NCBI RefSeq assembly: GCF_013912065.1
Contig: NZ_JACESA010000013.1
Span: forward strand, 1-64,000
Origin: Brevundimonas sp.
Lineage (GTDB): Bacteria; Pseudomonadota; Alphaproteobacteria; Caulobacterales; Caulobacteraceae
Direction: 5' to 3'
DNA length: 64,000 nucleotides
Made by a program: the position numbers and the translations under genes. Shown here in pieces: positions 52,614 through 60,130 of this stretch. Numbering within the stretch: position 1 is the stretch's first letter; each line of letters opens with the position of its first letter. The notes under the pieces are model-generated. The model did not search any database. It was not told the DNA's origin and worked only from the letters and a program-made list of their open reading frames with translations.

Positions 52614-53186
52614 TCAGCCGCGTCCTGTTCCAGCGGGACGATCGGCGTTGCAAAGGGCGCGGCGCTGGACGCCGAACACCGCCCGTTCCTGGACCCAGCC
52701 GTGGAGGCGGCGCGCCCGCACCTGGCACCAGCCGTCCTCGCATTCGTCCAGCGACACCAGGGAACGCGGCGACAGGCGGGCCCGCACGGCCGAGGCCTGG
52801 GACTTTCCGGCGTGGATCATCACCTCCTCGGCCGAGGTGTTGAAGACATAGCGGCGGCCCGAGGAGACCGTGCGATGGATCCAGGCCACGGCCCCGTCCG
52901 GATCGCAGATTTTCCGCCATTCGGTCGTCTCGGCGATCACCTGAACCGGCAAGCCGGCGGCGCGGTATTCCCACAGGATCGGATAGTCCAGCCCCGGTCC
53001 CTGGCGGGCGCGGACATGCGAGGATTTCAGCGAGATCCAGCGCGGAACCTCCAGACCGGTCGGGGTCGGGCGGCCGTCGGGCATGGTCGCGCCCGCCGCG
53101 CACATGAGGCCAAGGCCCAGAACGGCGACAGAGACCGCGATGCGGCGTCGCAGGCTTTGGAAGATGGCGGCGGCTTTGCTAGACAC
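52614..53186 (-). CDS. Exported protein with two bacterial SH3 domains
   Basis: A 190-residue protein with an N-terminal signal or anchor (RRRIAVSVAVLGLGLMCAAGA, then a possible cleavage near AAGA). The first SH3-like module is at about 48-112 (WISLKSSHVRARQGPGLDYPILWEYRAAGLPVQVIAET, AWIHRTVSSG) and a second at about 128-172 (ARLSPRSLVSLDECEDGWCQVRARRLHGWVQ). The family is widespread in alphaproteobacteria, probably envelope-associated and binding cell wall or protein partners. Function is not established. It is divergent from the hydroxyacid dehydrogenase gene. Confidence 0.85.
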   Translation of the reverse strand: MSSKAAAIFQSLRRRIAVSVAVLGLGLMCAAGATMPDGRPTPTGLEVPRWISLKSSHVRARQGPGLDYPILWEYRAAGLPVQVIAETTEWRKICDPDGAVAWIHRTVSSGRRYVFNTSAEEVMIHAGKSQASAVRARLSPRSLVSLDECEDGWCQVRARRLHGWVQERAVFGVQRRALCNADRPAGTGRG

Positions 53187-53249
53187 TTATGGAACGACCC
53201 GTCGCGCGGGCTTCGATCCTGAACCGTCGCCCGCAAACCAAGGCCTGCA

Positions 53250-54236
53250 ATGTCCGCCCCCAAGCTTAAGGTCGTATTAACCAGACGCCTGCCTGACGCC
53301 GTCGAGACGCGGATGCGCGAGCTTTTCGACGCCGAGCTGAATCTGAAGGACCAGCCGATGGACCGGGCCGCCCTGCACGCCGCCGTCCAGCGCGCCGAGG
53401 TCCTGGTCCCCACCATCACCGACGTGATCGACGCCGATCTGATAAACGGCGCGGGCGAACAGCTGAAGATGATCGCCAACTTCGGCGCCGGGGTCGATCA
53501 TATCGACATCGACGCGGCCGTGGCGCGCGGCATAATCGTCACCAACACCCCCGGCGTCCTGACCGAGGACACGGCCGACCTGGCCATGAGCCTGATCCTG
53601 GCCGTCAGCCGCCGCATCGTCGAGGGCGCCCAGGTGGTGGCCGAGGGCCGGTTCGAGGGCTGGACCCCCACCTGGATGTGCGGCCGCAAACTGTGGGGCA
53701 AGCGGCTGGGGATCGTTGGCATGGGCCGGATCGGCCAGGCCCTGGCCCGCCGCGCCAAGGCCTTCGGCCTTCAGGTCCATTATCACAACCGCAAGCCTGT
53801 CTCGGCCCTGATCGAGGAAGAACTGGGCGCCACCTACTGGGACGACCTGGACCAGATGCTGGCGCGGATGGACGTGGTCTCGCTGAACTGCCCGGCGACC
53901 AAGGACACCCACCATCTGCTGTCGGCCGAGCGTCTGGCCCGGCTCCAGCCCCACGCCATTCTGATCAACACCGCGCGCGGCGAACTGATCGACGAGGCGG
54001 CCCTGGCCCAGGCGGTGGCGACGCGGGCCCTGTCCGGCGTCGGCCTGGACGTGTTCGAGAACGAGCCGGCCATCCACCCCGGCCTGCTGGGCCAGCCCAA
54101 TGTCGTGCTCCTGCCCCACCTGGGATCGGCGACGCTGGAGGCGCGCCAGGACATGGGCGACCGCGTCATCGCCAATGTCATGACCTATCAAAACGGCCAC
54201 CGCCCGCCAGACCGGGTCATTCCCGCGATGCTTTAG
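53250..54236 (+). CDS. D-2-hydroxyacid dehydrogenase (glyoxylate/hydroxypyruvate reductase type)
   Basis: A 328-residue NAD(P)-dependent dehydrogenase. The nucleotide-binding loop is GKRLGIVGMGRIGQALARRAKAFG. The catalytic Arg lies in INTARGELIDEAAL, Glu in DVFENEPAIHPGL and His in VLLPHLGSATLEAR. The overall pattern (NFGAGVDHIDIDAAVARGIIVTNTPGVLTEDTADLAM) resembles glyoxylate reductase GyaR or D-glycerate dehydrogenase, so it probably reduces glyoxylate or hydroxypyruvate. A single gene on the plus strand, tail to tail with the DUF6880 gene 12 bases away. Confidence 0.92.
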   Translation: MSAPKLKVVLTRRLPDAVETRMRELFDAELNLKDQPMDRAALHAAVQRAEVLVPTITDVIDADLINGAGEQLKMIANFGAGVDHIDIDAAVARGIIVTNTPGVLTEDTADLAMSLILAVSRRIVEGAQVVAEGRFEGWTPTWMCGRKLWGKRLGIVGMGRIGQALARRAKAFGLQVHYHNRKPVSALIEEELGATYWDDLDQMLARMDVVSLNCPATKDTHHLLSAERLARLQPHAILINTARGELIDEAALAQAVATRALSGVGLDVFENEPAIHPGLLGQPNVVLLPHLGSATLEARQDMGDRVIANVMTYQNGHRPPDRVIPAML

Positions 54237-54248
54237 GGCGGTGATGCT

Positions 54249-55466
54249 TTAGGGGGCGGCCAGCAGGCGGTCCGCCGCCTCGGGATATTTCTGGGCCAGC
54301 CGCGCCGCCCAGTCGGCCTTCATCGGCAGAGGTGTGCGCACCTCATGGATGCGACGTTCGATCAGGGCGGCGGCCTCGCGGTGGGCGGGCCAGTCTATCA
54401 GGAAGCCCAGGGCGGTCTCGAAGTCGGCATGGGTCGCGGCATGGGCCAGGGCGCGGTCCAGGGCCTCGACGTCGTCGAAATCGGGCAGGCGGGACAGATA
54501 GGTTCTCAGCGCGGGCGCCGACAGGTCGCGTTCGAACATGACCCAGCGCAGATCCTGGGCCTCGGCCTTGCGCCCCTCGGCCTCCAGCAGGTCGATGGAG
54601 GCCGTCTCCCACGCCGGGGTCAGGGGCGGCGGCCCCGCCGCCGGCGACCGGCCGAAGGTGAAGCGCCGGTTCGCCGCCGACGGCTTCAGCGCCGCCTCCA
54701 GGGCCTGACGCGCCTCCCCGACCCGGCCGACCGCCAGAAGCCGTCGCGCCGCCGCCGCAGCGAAGTCAGGCGCGCCCCGCTCTTCAGGCGTGGCCAGCGA
54801 CAGCCACAGATCCAGATCTCCGGCGCGATCCGCCAGTCTGCGGATCGCCGTCCGCGTGCCGCGGGCGCCTACGGCCAGGCTGACAATCGGGTCCATCCGG
54901 TCCAGCAGGGCCCGCGCCAGGTCCAGGGTCAGGGCCTCGTCCGCCGCTCCGATCCAGCGGGCGTATTCCAGCGGCTGGGCCTCGATGGCCGCCGTCAGCC
55001 GGTCGGCCGCCGCCGCCTCGACCCGGACCGCCGCATCGGCCAGGGCCCAGAGATCGGGCGAAGCCGCCTCGAAGGCGGCGGCTAAATCGCCCCGCTGATC
55101 CTTGACCCGGACAGCCAGCCCCCTGAACAGGTCGAACCAGGCGATCATCCGCTCCAGGGCCATGACCGGCGCGGCCGGCGCCAGATCCTCGATCACGGCC
55201 CGGCGCAGACTGTCCAGGTCGCGCAGCAGGTCCGGCCGTTTGCGCCACGACACCCGCGCCCGGCTGGCCGCCACGGTCGCGATCCGCTTGTCCAGCTCCA
55301 GCGCCAGCAGATCGGGCCCGGCCTCGGCCGCCAGCACCAGCCGCAGGCGACGCTTCAGCAACGGATCGGCGTCCGCCGCCTCCATCAGCAGCGCCCCGAG
55401 ACGATCCGCGCCCAGCCCGGTCAGACCGGCGGCGTTCAGACGTTTGGGCGCGACGCGACGGGCCAT
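54249..55466 (-). CDS. DUF6880 family protein
   Basis: A 405-residue, very Ala/Leu-rich helical protein. The N-terminal stretch LNAAGLTGLGADRLGALLMEAADADPLLKRRLRLVLAAEAG matches what I recall of DUF6880. The rest looks like a helical-repeat array ending in HADFETALGFLIDWPAHREAAALIERR and AQKYPEAADRLLAA. I choose the ATG at 55466, with AAAAGG at a good distance. ATGs at 55472 and 55481 are alternatives. The function is unknown; the SWIM-zinc-finger-like or TPR-like repeats suggest a scaffold, which is inference. Confidence 0.8.
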   Translation of the reverse strand: MARRVAPKRLNAAGLTGLGADRLGALLMEAADADPLLKRRLRLVLAAEAGPDLLALELDKRIATVAASRARVSWRKRPDLLRDLDSLRRAVIEDLAPAAPVMALERMIAWFDLFRGLAVRVKDQRGDLAAAFEAASPDLWALADAAVRVEAAAADRLTAAIEAQPLEYARWIGAADEALTLDLARALLDRMDPIVSLAVGARGTRTAIRRLADRAGDLDLWLSLATPEERGAPDFAAAAARRLLAVGRVGEARQALEAALKPSAANRRFTFGRSPAAGPPPLTPAWETASIDLLEAEGRKAEAQDLRWVMFERDLSAPALRTYLSRLPDFDDVEALDRALAHAATHADFETALGFLIDWPAHREAAALIERRIHEVRTPLPMKADWAARLAQKYPEAADRLLAAP

Positions 55467-55582
55467 GGGCATCCTTTTCATATCACTGTCGGAATCGACT
55501 CATACGCCTGTCGAAATCGGCGCGCATGGGCGGAACCGCCGCGAGCAAGGATCGTTTCCGGCGTCCTGTATGGGGAAGTGCG

Positions 55583-55834
55583 TTGGATTCCTACTATTGC
55601 ATCGTCAATCTGCCGGGCGTGCCGGTGCGCGACATCTGCGTTCTGGATGCGGCCGACGACCGCGCGGCCGATCAGGCCCTGGCCGGGATCGCCAAGACCT
55701 GGGTCGGGTTCGAGACCCTGTATCTCTATTGCGGCGAACGGTTGCTGACGGTGCTCAGCAACCCGGCCCTGGGCTTCGCCGAGCCCCTGTCGGACCTGAT
55801 GGCGACCGACGTCCGGTTCGCCACGGCGGCCTGA
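55583..55834 (+). CDS. Small hypothetical protein
   Basis: An 83-residue protein starting at a TTG preceded by GGGGAAG (DSYYCIVNLPGVPVRDICVLDAADDRAADQALAGIAKTW...). An ATG at 55526 would add 19 basic, less protein-like residues. Pattern: a short strand, an Asp/Ala-rich helix, then ETLYLYCGERLLTVLSNP, compatible with a small alpha/beta fold. I do not recognise a family. It converges on the MoeB/ThiF gene, with six bases between the stops. Confidence 0.6.
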   Translation: MDSYYCIVNLPGVPVRDICVLDAADDRAADQALAGIAKTWVGFETLYLYCGERLLTVLSNPALGFAEPLSDLMATDVRFATAA

Positions 55835-55840
55835 GGCAGC

Positions 55841-56578
55841 TTAGCCTCCGCAGACGGGACAGCCGGGATCGGCGGCGATGCGCGCCGTACGGGCGGTCCC
55901 GGCCAGACCGTCATAGATCATCAGCCGCCCCGTCAGGGCCTCTCCGGCGCCGACGATCCGCTTGATGGTCTCCAGCGCCGCCATCGATCCGACCACGCCC
56001 GCCAGGGCGCCGACCACTCCGACCCGAGCGCAGGTCTCGGCGTCCGGAGGCGTCTCCGGGACCAAGCATTGATAGCAGGGCCGCCCGTCGAAGACCGCGA
56101 CCTGGCCGCTCCAGCGCCCCAGGGCGCCCGACACCAGGGTTTTCCCAGCCGCCACGCAGGCGCCGTTGACGATGCGGCGGGTCTCGAAGTCGTCGGTCCC
56201 GTCCAGCACGATGTCGAAGGCGGCGATCCTGTCCGCCGCATTGTCCGGCGTCAGCCGTTCGGCGAAGGTCTCGATCGCGATCTGGGGATTCAGGTCGTTC
56301 AGGCGAGCCGAGGCCGCCTCCACCTTCAGCCGGCCGACCTCGGGCGTCGAGAAGACGATCTGGCGCTGCAGGTTCGACAGGCCGACTATGTCGTCGTCGA
56401 TCAGACCCAAGGTCCCCACCCCGGCCGCCGCCAGATAGAGGGCGGCGGGCGCGCCGACGCCGCCGGCGCCGACGATCAGCACACGCGCCCGCTTCAGCGC
56501 CTGCTGACCCGGCCCGCCGATTTCGGACAGGACCAGATGACGGGCGTAGCGTTCGACTTCGTCTTCGGAGAAAATCAT
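55841..56578 (-). CDS. HesA/MoeB/ThiF-family adenylyltransferase
   Basis: A 245-residue E1-like enzyme that adenylates the C-terminal glycine of a small sulfur-carrier protein (MoaD or ThiS). The nucleotide loop is ARVLIVGAGGVGAPAALYLAAAG, the arginine finger and contact region is DDDIVGLSNLQRQIVFST, and Asp is in DIVLDGTDDFETR. Zinc-type cysteines are in PDAETCARVG and, at the very end, PGCPVCGG. It looks like MoeB without a rhodanese domain. A hairpin ATCGCT/AGCGAT directly precedes its ATG. It is the last gene of a minus-strand run with two BLUF-type genes. Confidence 0.92.
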   Translation of the reverse strand: MIFSEDEVERYARHLVLSEIGGPGQQALKRARVLIVGAGGVGAPAALYLAAAGVGTLGLIDDDIVGLSNLQRQIVFSTPEVGRLKVEAASARLNDLNPQIAIETFAERLTPDNAADRIAAFDIVLDGTDDFETRRIVNGACVAAGKTLVSGALGRWSGQVAVFDGRPCYQCLVPETPPDAETCARVGVVGALAGVVGSMAALETIKRIVGAGEALTGRLMIYDGLAGTARTARIAADPGCPVCGG

Positions 56579-56617
56579 ATCGCTGACTTAGCGATGCAGC
56601 GCTCGCTGCGCGAGGCC

Positions 56618-57040
56618 TCAGCAGGCGGCGGCGAGGGCCTGACTGGTGTCGAACAGGATTCGCTCGGCGTCGCCCATAAAGGCGGCGTTGTACAGGCCGT
56701 GATCCGACCGACGTTCAAGCAGTCGTTCCAGCGCAGGCGGCGCGTCGGCCTGAGCCATGGCCCAGTCGGCGAACAGACGATGATCGATGCGGCTGTCGGC
56801 CAGAACTTGAATATTGGTGTGGCGACAGTCCGCGCGCAGCCGCCCCATCAGGCGATCCAGATCGACGCGGGCGCCCTCGACGGCCTGAAAGAATTGGCCG
56901 TCGTGGCGCATCAGTACGCCGGTCAGATGGTCCCTGCGATTGTTCCGGTCCGAGGCGCCGATGATGTCGATCAGGGGCATAAGGCCTTCGCGAGCGTCGC
57001 CCACGGCGTCGCTGACATAGACAATACGGAACAAACTCAT
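56618..57040 (-). CDS. BLUF-domain blue-light receptor
   Basis: A 140-residue single-domain FAD photoreceptor. The residues needed for BLUF photochemistry are all present: Y8 (RIVYVSDA), N34 (SDRNNRRDHLTG) and Q52 (GQFFQAVEG). The semi-conserved Trp and Met in LFADWAMAQ are also kept. Blue light rearranges the Tyr-Gln-flavin hydrogen bonds. There is no output domain, so signalling must be through a partner protein. A related but degenerate gene lies upstream on the same strand and a MoeB-type gene 39 bases downstream. The 79-base gap upstream contains TTAAC repeats and probably a promoter. Confidence 0.93.
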   Translation of the reverse strand: MSLFRIVYVSDAVGDAREGLMPLIDIIGASDRNNRRDHLTGVLMRHDGQFFQAVEGARVDLDRLMGRLRADCRHTNIQVLADSRIDHRLFADWAMAQADAPPALERLLERRSDHGLYNAAFMGDAERILFDTSQALAAAC

Positions 57041-57119
57041 TGATTACTCATACGCTTTTACGGGTAGCTCTCAGCTTAACCGCAATAGTGGCATAGAGTT
57101 AACGAAACGCGCAAAGGCC

Positions 57120-57530
57120 TCAGGCAGCCGTCGTCGCGACCCGCAGTTTGTTGCACGACAGCAGTCGTTCCAATCCGTCCGCAGCGACCTCGTCGAGTTG
57201 ACGGCCGCGTAGATATTCGGCGGCCTGGGAGACCGAGAGGGCGCTGAGGCGAACCGGCTCGTTGACGCGACGCTGGACGATGGGACGATCCGCTATGATC
57301 CGCAGATTGCGGTGGCGGCTGTCGGCCGACAGCCGCGCGATCAGCCGATCCACATCGGCCCTCATGCCTTCCAGCATAAGGGCGGCCCGGCCTTCGTGAA
57401 ACATCATGGCGCTGCTGATCGCGTCGCGGCGATTGTTCCGTTCGGACGCACCGAGAATATCGACGACGGTCATGGCCGACCGCCCGATCATCCCGACCGT
57501 TTCGCTCACAAGAAGGACGCGATAGAGCAA
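57120..57530 (-). CDS. Degenerate BLUF-like protein lacking photoactive residues
   Basis: A 136-residue paralogue of the adjacent BLUF protein. The frame of the fold is conserved (VVDILGASERNNRRD, LEGMRADVDRLIARLSADSRHRNLRIIADRPI). The photochemical Tyr is Leu7 (RVLLVSET), the Gln is Leu51 (GRAALMLEG), and the W-x-M segment is lost (RRVNEPVRLS). Asn33 remains. Light sensing by the usual mechanism is not possible. It might bind flavin without responding, bind the active BLUF protein, or do neither. The reading frame is intact, with no frameshift, so it is not an obvious pseudogene. Confidence 0.82.
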   Translation of the reverse strand: MLYRVLLVSETVGMIGRSAMTVVDILGASERNNRRDAISSAMMFHEGRAALMLEGMRADVDRLIARLSADSRHRNLRIIADRPIVQRRVNEPVRLSALSVSQAAEYLRGRQLDEVAADGLERLLSCNKLRVATTAA

Positions 57531-57663
57531 ACCTCTATCTCCATTAGCCGATGTTCATAGTTTATAATTGTCCTTTATAACGCTAACTAGGGTCAAAGTA
57601 TGACGGCGTTATCCGACGCGCGGCGATCTTGATCCAGATCGGCGTTGAGGCCATGTGCGCTCC

Positions 57664-58218
57664 ATGACCCAAGCGAATTTTCCTGACTGGCACGGCACCA
57701 CCATCCTGGCGGTCCGTCGCAACGGCCGCACCGTCATCGCCGGCGACGGCCAGGTCTCGATGGGACCGACCATCGTCAAGGGCGCGGCGCGCAAGGTCCG
57801 CACCCTGGCCGGTGGCAAGGTTCTGGCCGGTTTCGCCGGCGCCACCGCCGACGCCTTCACCCTGATCGAACGGCTGGAGGCCAAGCTGGAGCAGTATCCG
57901 GACCAGCTGGCGCGGGCCTGCGTCGACCTGGCCAAGGATTGGCGCACCGACCGTTATCTGCGTCGGCTGGAGGCCATGCTGCTGGTCGCCGACAAGTCGT
58001 CGATCTTCACGGTCACCGGCGTCGGCGACGTGCTGGAGCCGGAACACGGGGTCGCGGCCGTTGGCTCGGGCGGCAACTACGCCCTGTCCGCCGCCCGCGC
58101 CCTGATCGAGGAGACCGACCTGGACGCCGAAGCCGTCGCCCGCAAGGCCATGAAGATCGCCGCCGAGATCTGCGTCTATACGAACGGCAATCTGACGGTG
58201 GAGACGCTGGAGGGGTGA
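57664..58218 (+). CDS. hslV: ATP-dependent protease proteolytic subunit HslV
   Basis: A 184-residue Ntn hydrolase forming the ClpQ/HslV double hexamer. The N-terminal nucleophile is T12, released after HG in [35 protein letters not shown] and [21 protein letters not shown] follow, and [16 protein letters not shown] is near the end. I start at the ATG at 57664. HslU, the ATPase partner that is usually next to it, is not adjacent; hisS follows after 50 bases. It is divergent from the degenerate BLUF gene across an AT-rich promoter region. Confidence 0.96.
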   Translation: MTQANFPDWHGTTILAVRRNGRTVIAGDGQVSMGPTIVKGAARKVRTLAGGKVLAGFAGATADAFTLIERLEAKLEQYPDQLARACVDLAKDWRTDRYLRRLEAMLLVADKSSIFTVTGVGDVLEPEHGVAAVGSGGNYALSAARALIEETDLDAEAVARKAMKIAAEICVYTNGNLTVETLEG

Positions 58219-58268
58219 GACGCCCAGGCTGCGTTGCGAGCGGCGCCCCTTTGGCTTAAGGCCCCGCC

Positions 58269-59759
58269 ATGACATCCGACGCTCCTATCCGCCCCCTCGC
58301 CCGCAATCCGCGCGGCTTCGCCGACAAGCGCGGCCGCGACCTGACCGCCGAACGCCGCATCGTGGCGCGCGTGTCCGAGGTCTATGAGCGCTGGGGCTTC
58401 GAGCCGCTGGAGACGCCGGCCTTCGAATACGCCGACGCCCTGGGCAAGTTCCTGCCCGACGCCGACAGACCCAATGAAGGGGTGTTCGCGCTTCAGGACG
58501 ACGCCGGTTCGGACGAGCCCGGCGAGTGGATGGCGCTGCGCTATGACCACACCGCGCCCCTGGCCCGGTTCGCGGCCCAGACCTGGGAGACCCTGCCCAA
58601 ACCGTTCCGGCGCTACGCCTACGGCCCGGTGTGGCGCAACGAGAAGCCGGGTCCCGGCCGGTTCCGCGAGTTCTGGCAGTGCGACGCCGACACGGTCGGC
58701 TCCGACCGGCCCGAGGCCGACGCCGAGATCATCGCCATGGCCTGCGAGGGCCTGGGTGCCGCCGGGCTGGACGCGGGCCAGGCCCAGATCCGGGTCTCGA
58801 ACCGCAAACTGTTCGACGGCCTGTTCGACGCCGGCGGCGTGACCGAGGCGGGACAACGACTGACCGCCCTGCGCGCCATAGACAAGTTCGATCGGCTGGG
58901 CTGGGACGGCGTGGTCCAGTTGCTGGGCGAGGGACGGCTGGACGAGTCCGGCGACTATACCAAGGGGGCGAACCTGCCCGCCAAGGTCACGGCGGCCATC
59001 GAGGCCTTCCTGGCCTCGGCCAATACGCCGGGCCTGTCGCGGGCCGAGACCCTGGAGGCCGTGGCGCGCTCGGGCGACCTCGGCGCGGCGGGCGAGGCGG
59101 CGCTGAACGAGCTGGCGGCCATTGATCGGGCGCTGGGCGCGATGAAGGTCGGCCAGGAGGCCGTTAAGTTCGACCCGACCATCGTACGCGGCCTGGAATA
59201 TTACACCGGCGCCGTGTTCGAGGCCGAACTGCTGCTCGACACCGTCGACGACAAGGGCCGGCCGGTGCGGTTCGGCTCGATCGGGGGCGGCGGCCGCTAT
59301 GACGACCTGGTCGCCCGCTTCACCGGCCAGAGCGTGCCGGCCACCGGCTTCTCGTTCGGGGTCTCGCGCCTGGCCTCGGCCCTGCGCGCGGCCGGACGGG
59401 GCGCCGAGGACGCGGTGCGCGGGCCGGTGGTGGTGATCGTCTTCTCAGAGGACGACATGGGCCACTATCTGGCCGCTGTCGCCGAGCTGCGCGCCGCCGG
59501 GATTGCGGCCGAACTGTATCTGGGACGCGCGGGCATGAAGGCGCAGATGAAATACGCCGACCGTCGGGGTTCGCCGGTCGTCGTCATCCTGGGCGGCGAC
59601 GAGATCGCCGCCGGCGAAGTCACGATCAAGGATCTGGACGCCGGACGGGCCGCGGCGGCCGCCATAACCGACAATGACGCCTGGAAGGCCGAGCGTCCGG
59701 GACAGATGAAGATCGCCCGCGGCGACATGGTTTCCGCCCTTCGCGCCATTATCGAATAA
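58269..59759 (+). CDS. hisS: Histidyl-tRNA synthetase
   Basis: A 496-residue class II synthetase charging tRNA-His. Motif 2 is RRYAYGPVWRNEKPGPGRFREFWQCDAD, the histidine-specific loop is RGLEYYTGAVFEAEL, and motif 3 is ATGFSFGVSRL. The anticodon-binding domain is at the C-terminus (about 385-496). The motif 2 wording EFWQCDAD is like the eukaryotic/alphaproteobacterial branch rather than E. coli (RQFHQLGCE). Alphaproteobacterial enzymes of this type are known to recognise a tRNA-His without G-1. The gene follows hslV. Confidence 0.94.
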   Translation: MTSDAPIRPLARNPRGFADKRGRDLTAERRIVARVSEVYERWGFEPLETPAFEYADALGKFLPDADRPNEGVFALQDDAGSDEPGEWMALRYDHTAPLARFAAQTWETLPKPFRRYAYGPVWRNEKPGPGRFREFWQCDADTVGSDRPEADAEIIAMACEGLGAAGLDAGQAQIRVSNRKLFDGLFDAGGVTEAGQRLTALRAIDKFDRLGWDGVVQLLGEGRLDESGDYTKGANLPAKVTAAIEAFLASANTPGLSRAETLEAVARSGDLGAAGEAALNELAAIDRALGAMKVGQEAVKFDPTIVRGLEYYTGAVFEAELLLDTVDDKGRPVRFGSIGGGGRYDDLVARFTGQSVPATGFSFGVSRLASALRAAGRGAEDAVRGPVVVIVFSEDDMGHYLAAVAELRAAGIAAELYLGRAGMKAQMKYADRRGSPVVVILGGDEIAAGEVTIKDLDAGRAAAAAITDNDAWKAERPGQMKIARGDMVSALRAIIE

Positions 59760-59988
59760 GTTTCGATAAATAAGGCTCTCCGGTAACAGTTATCGCCGAT
59801 AAGTCGAAGAAAGTTCGATTCCCGGCAACAAGCCCGTTGACGACCACCAAGCCCTGGCGCCAAATGAACTCACTCGAGGGCAAGCGTTGCTCAAGCGCGC
59901 AGCACTCGAAGGCGTTTCGGGGAGGAAACGTCCGCTCTTTAAAGAGCGCGAAAGCCCGCTGCGATGTATCCCCCGCAGCGGGCTTTTT
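59760..59988 (+). ncRNA. Candidate small RNA or structured 3' region after hisS
   Basis: This stretch has no convincing protein. It carries a hairpin CGTTTC (59913-59918) / GAAACG (59925-59930) whose loop GGGGAG resembles a Shine-Dalgarno sequence, then a 16-base palindrome CGCTCTTTAAAGAGCG (59933-59948) and the strong terminator at 59951. The distance of about 190 bases from the hisS stop to the terminator is long for a plain 3' end, so an independent or 3'-derived sRNA is plausible. It does not match tmRNA, RNase P or SRP RNA as far as I can tell; 6S RNA is possible. Confidence 0.4.
59951..59988 (+). terminator. Strong intrinsic terminator
   Basis: A 13-base perfect stem AAAGCCCGCTGCG (59951-59963) / CGCAGCGGGCTTT (59974-59986) with a ten-base loop, followed by TT. 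It ends the hisS transcript or the candidate sRNA. Confidence 0.9.
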
Positions 59989-60082
59989 CGCGTCTGGAGC
60001 CCAGGCCGACATCGAAATGATGTAGAATATCTCGATGCGGTTTCCTGCTTCCGGCCCGATTTGTAGAGGCGTCTCCATATGA

Positions 60083-60110
60083 AAAAGGCCGGGGCGGACC
60101 CCGGCCTTTT
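60083..60110. terminator. Intrinsic terminator for the M13 peptidase gene
   Basis: A 12-base perfect stem AAAAGGCCGGGG (60083-60094) / CCCCGGCCTTTT (60099-60110) with loop CGGA. On the minus strand it reads into TTTTTC, 20 bases after the peptidase stop. It can also act on the plus strand. Between 59989 and 60082 I see nothing. Confidence 0.9.
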
Positions 60111-60130
60111 CCACTTCGAAGAGATGCGTC

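Noticed and set aside
59900-59990. Possible RNase P RNA or tmRNA because of the GGAGGAAACGTCCG stretch
   Set aside because: The surrounding sequence is far too short and lacks the conserved cores of either RNA; only a generic sRNA call is defensible.
59749-60114. Minus-strand frame of 121 codons over the post-hisS region
   Set aside because: It runs through two perfect terminator hairpins and has no protein-like pattern, so the region is better read as noncoding.
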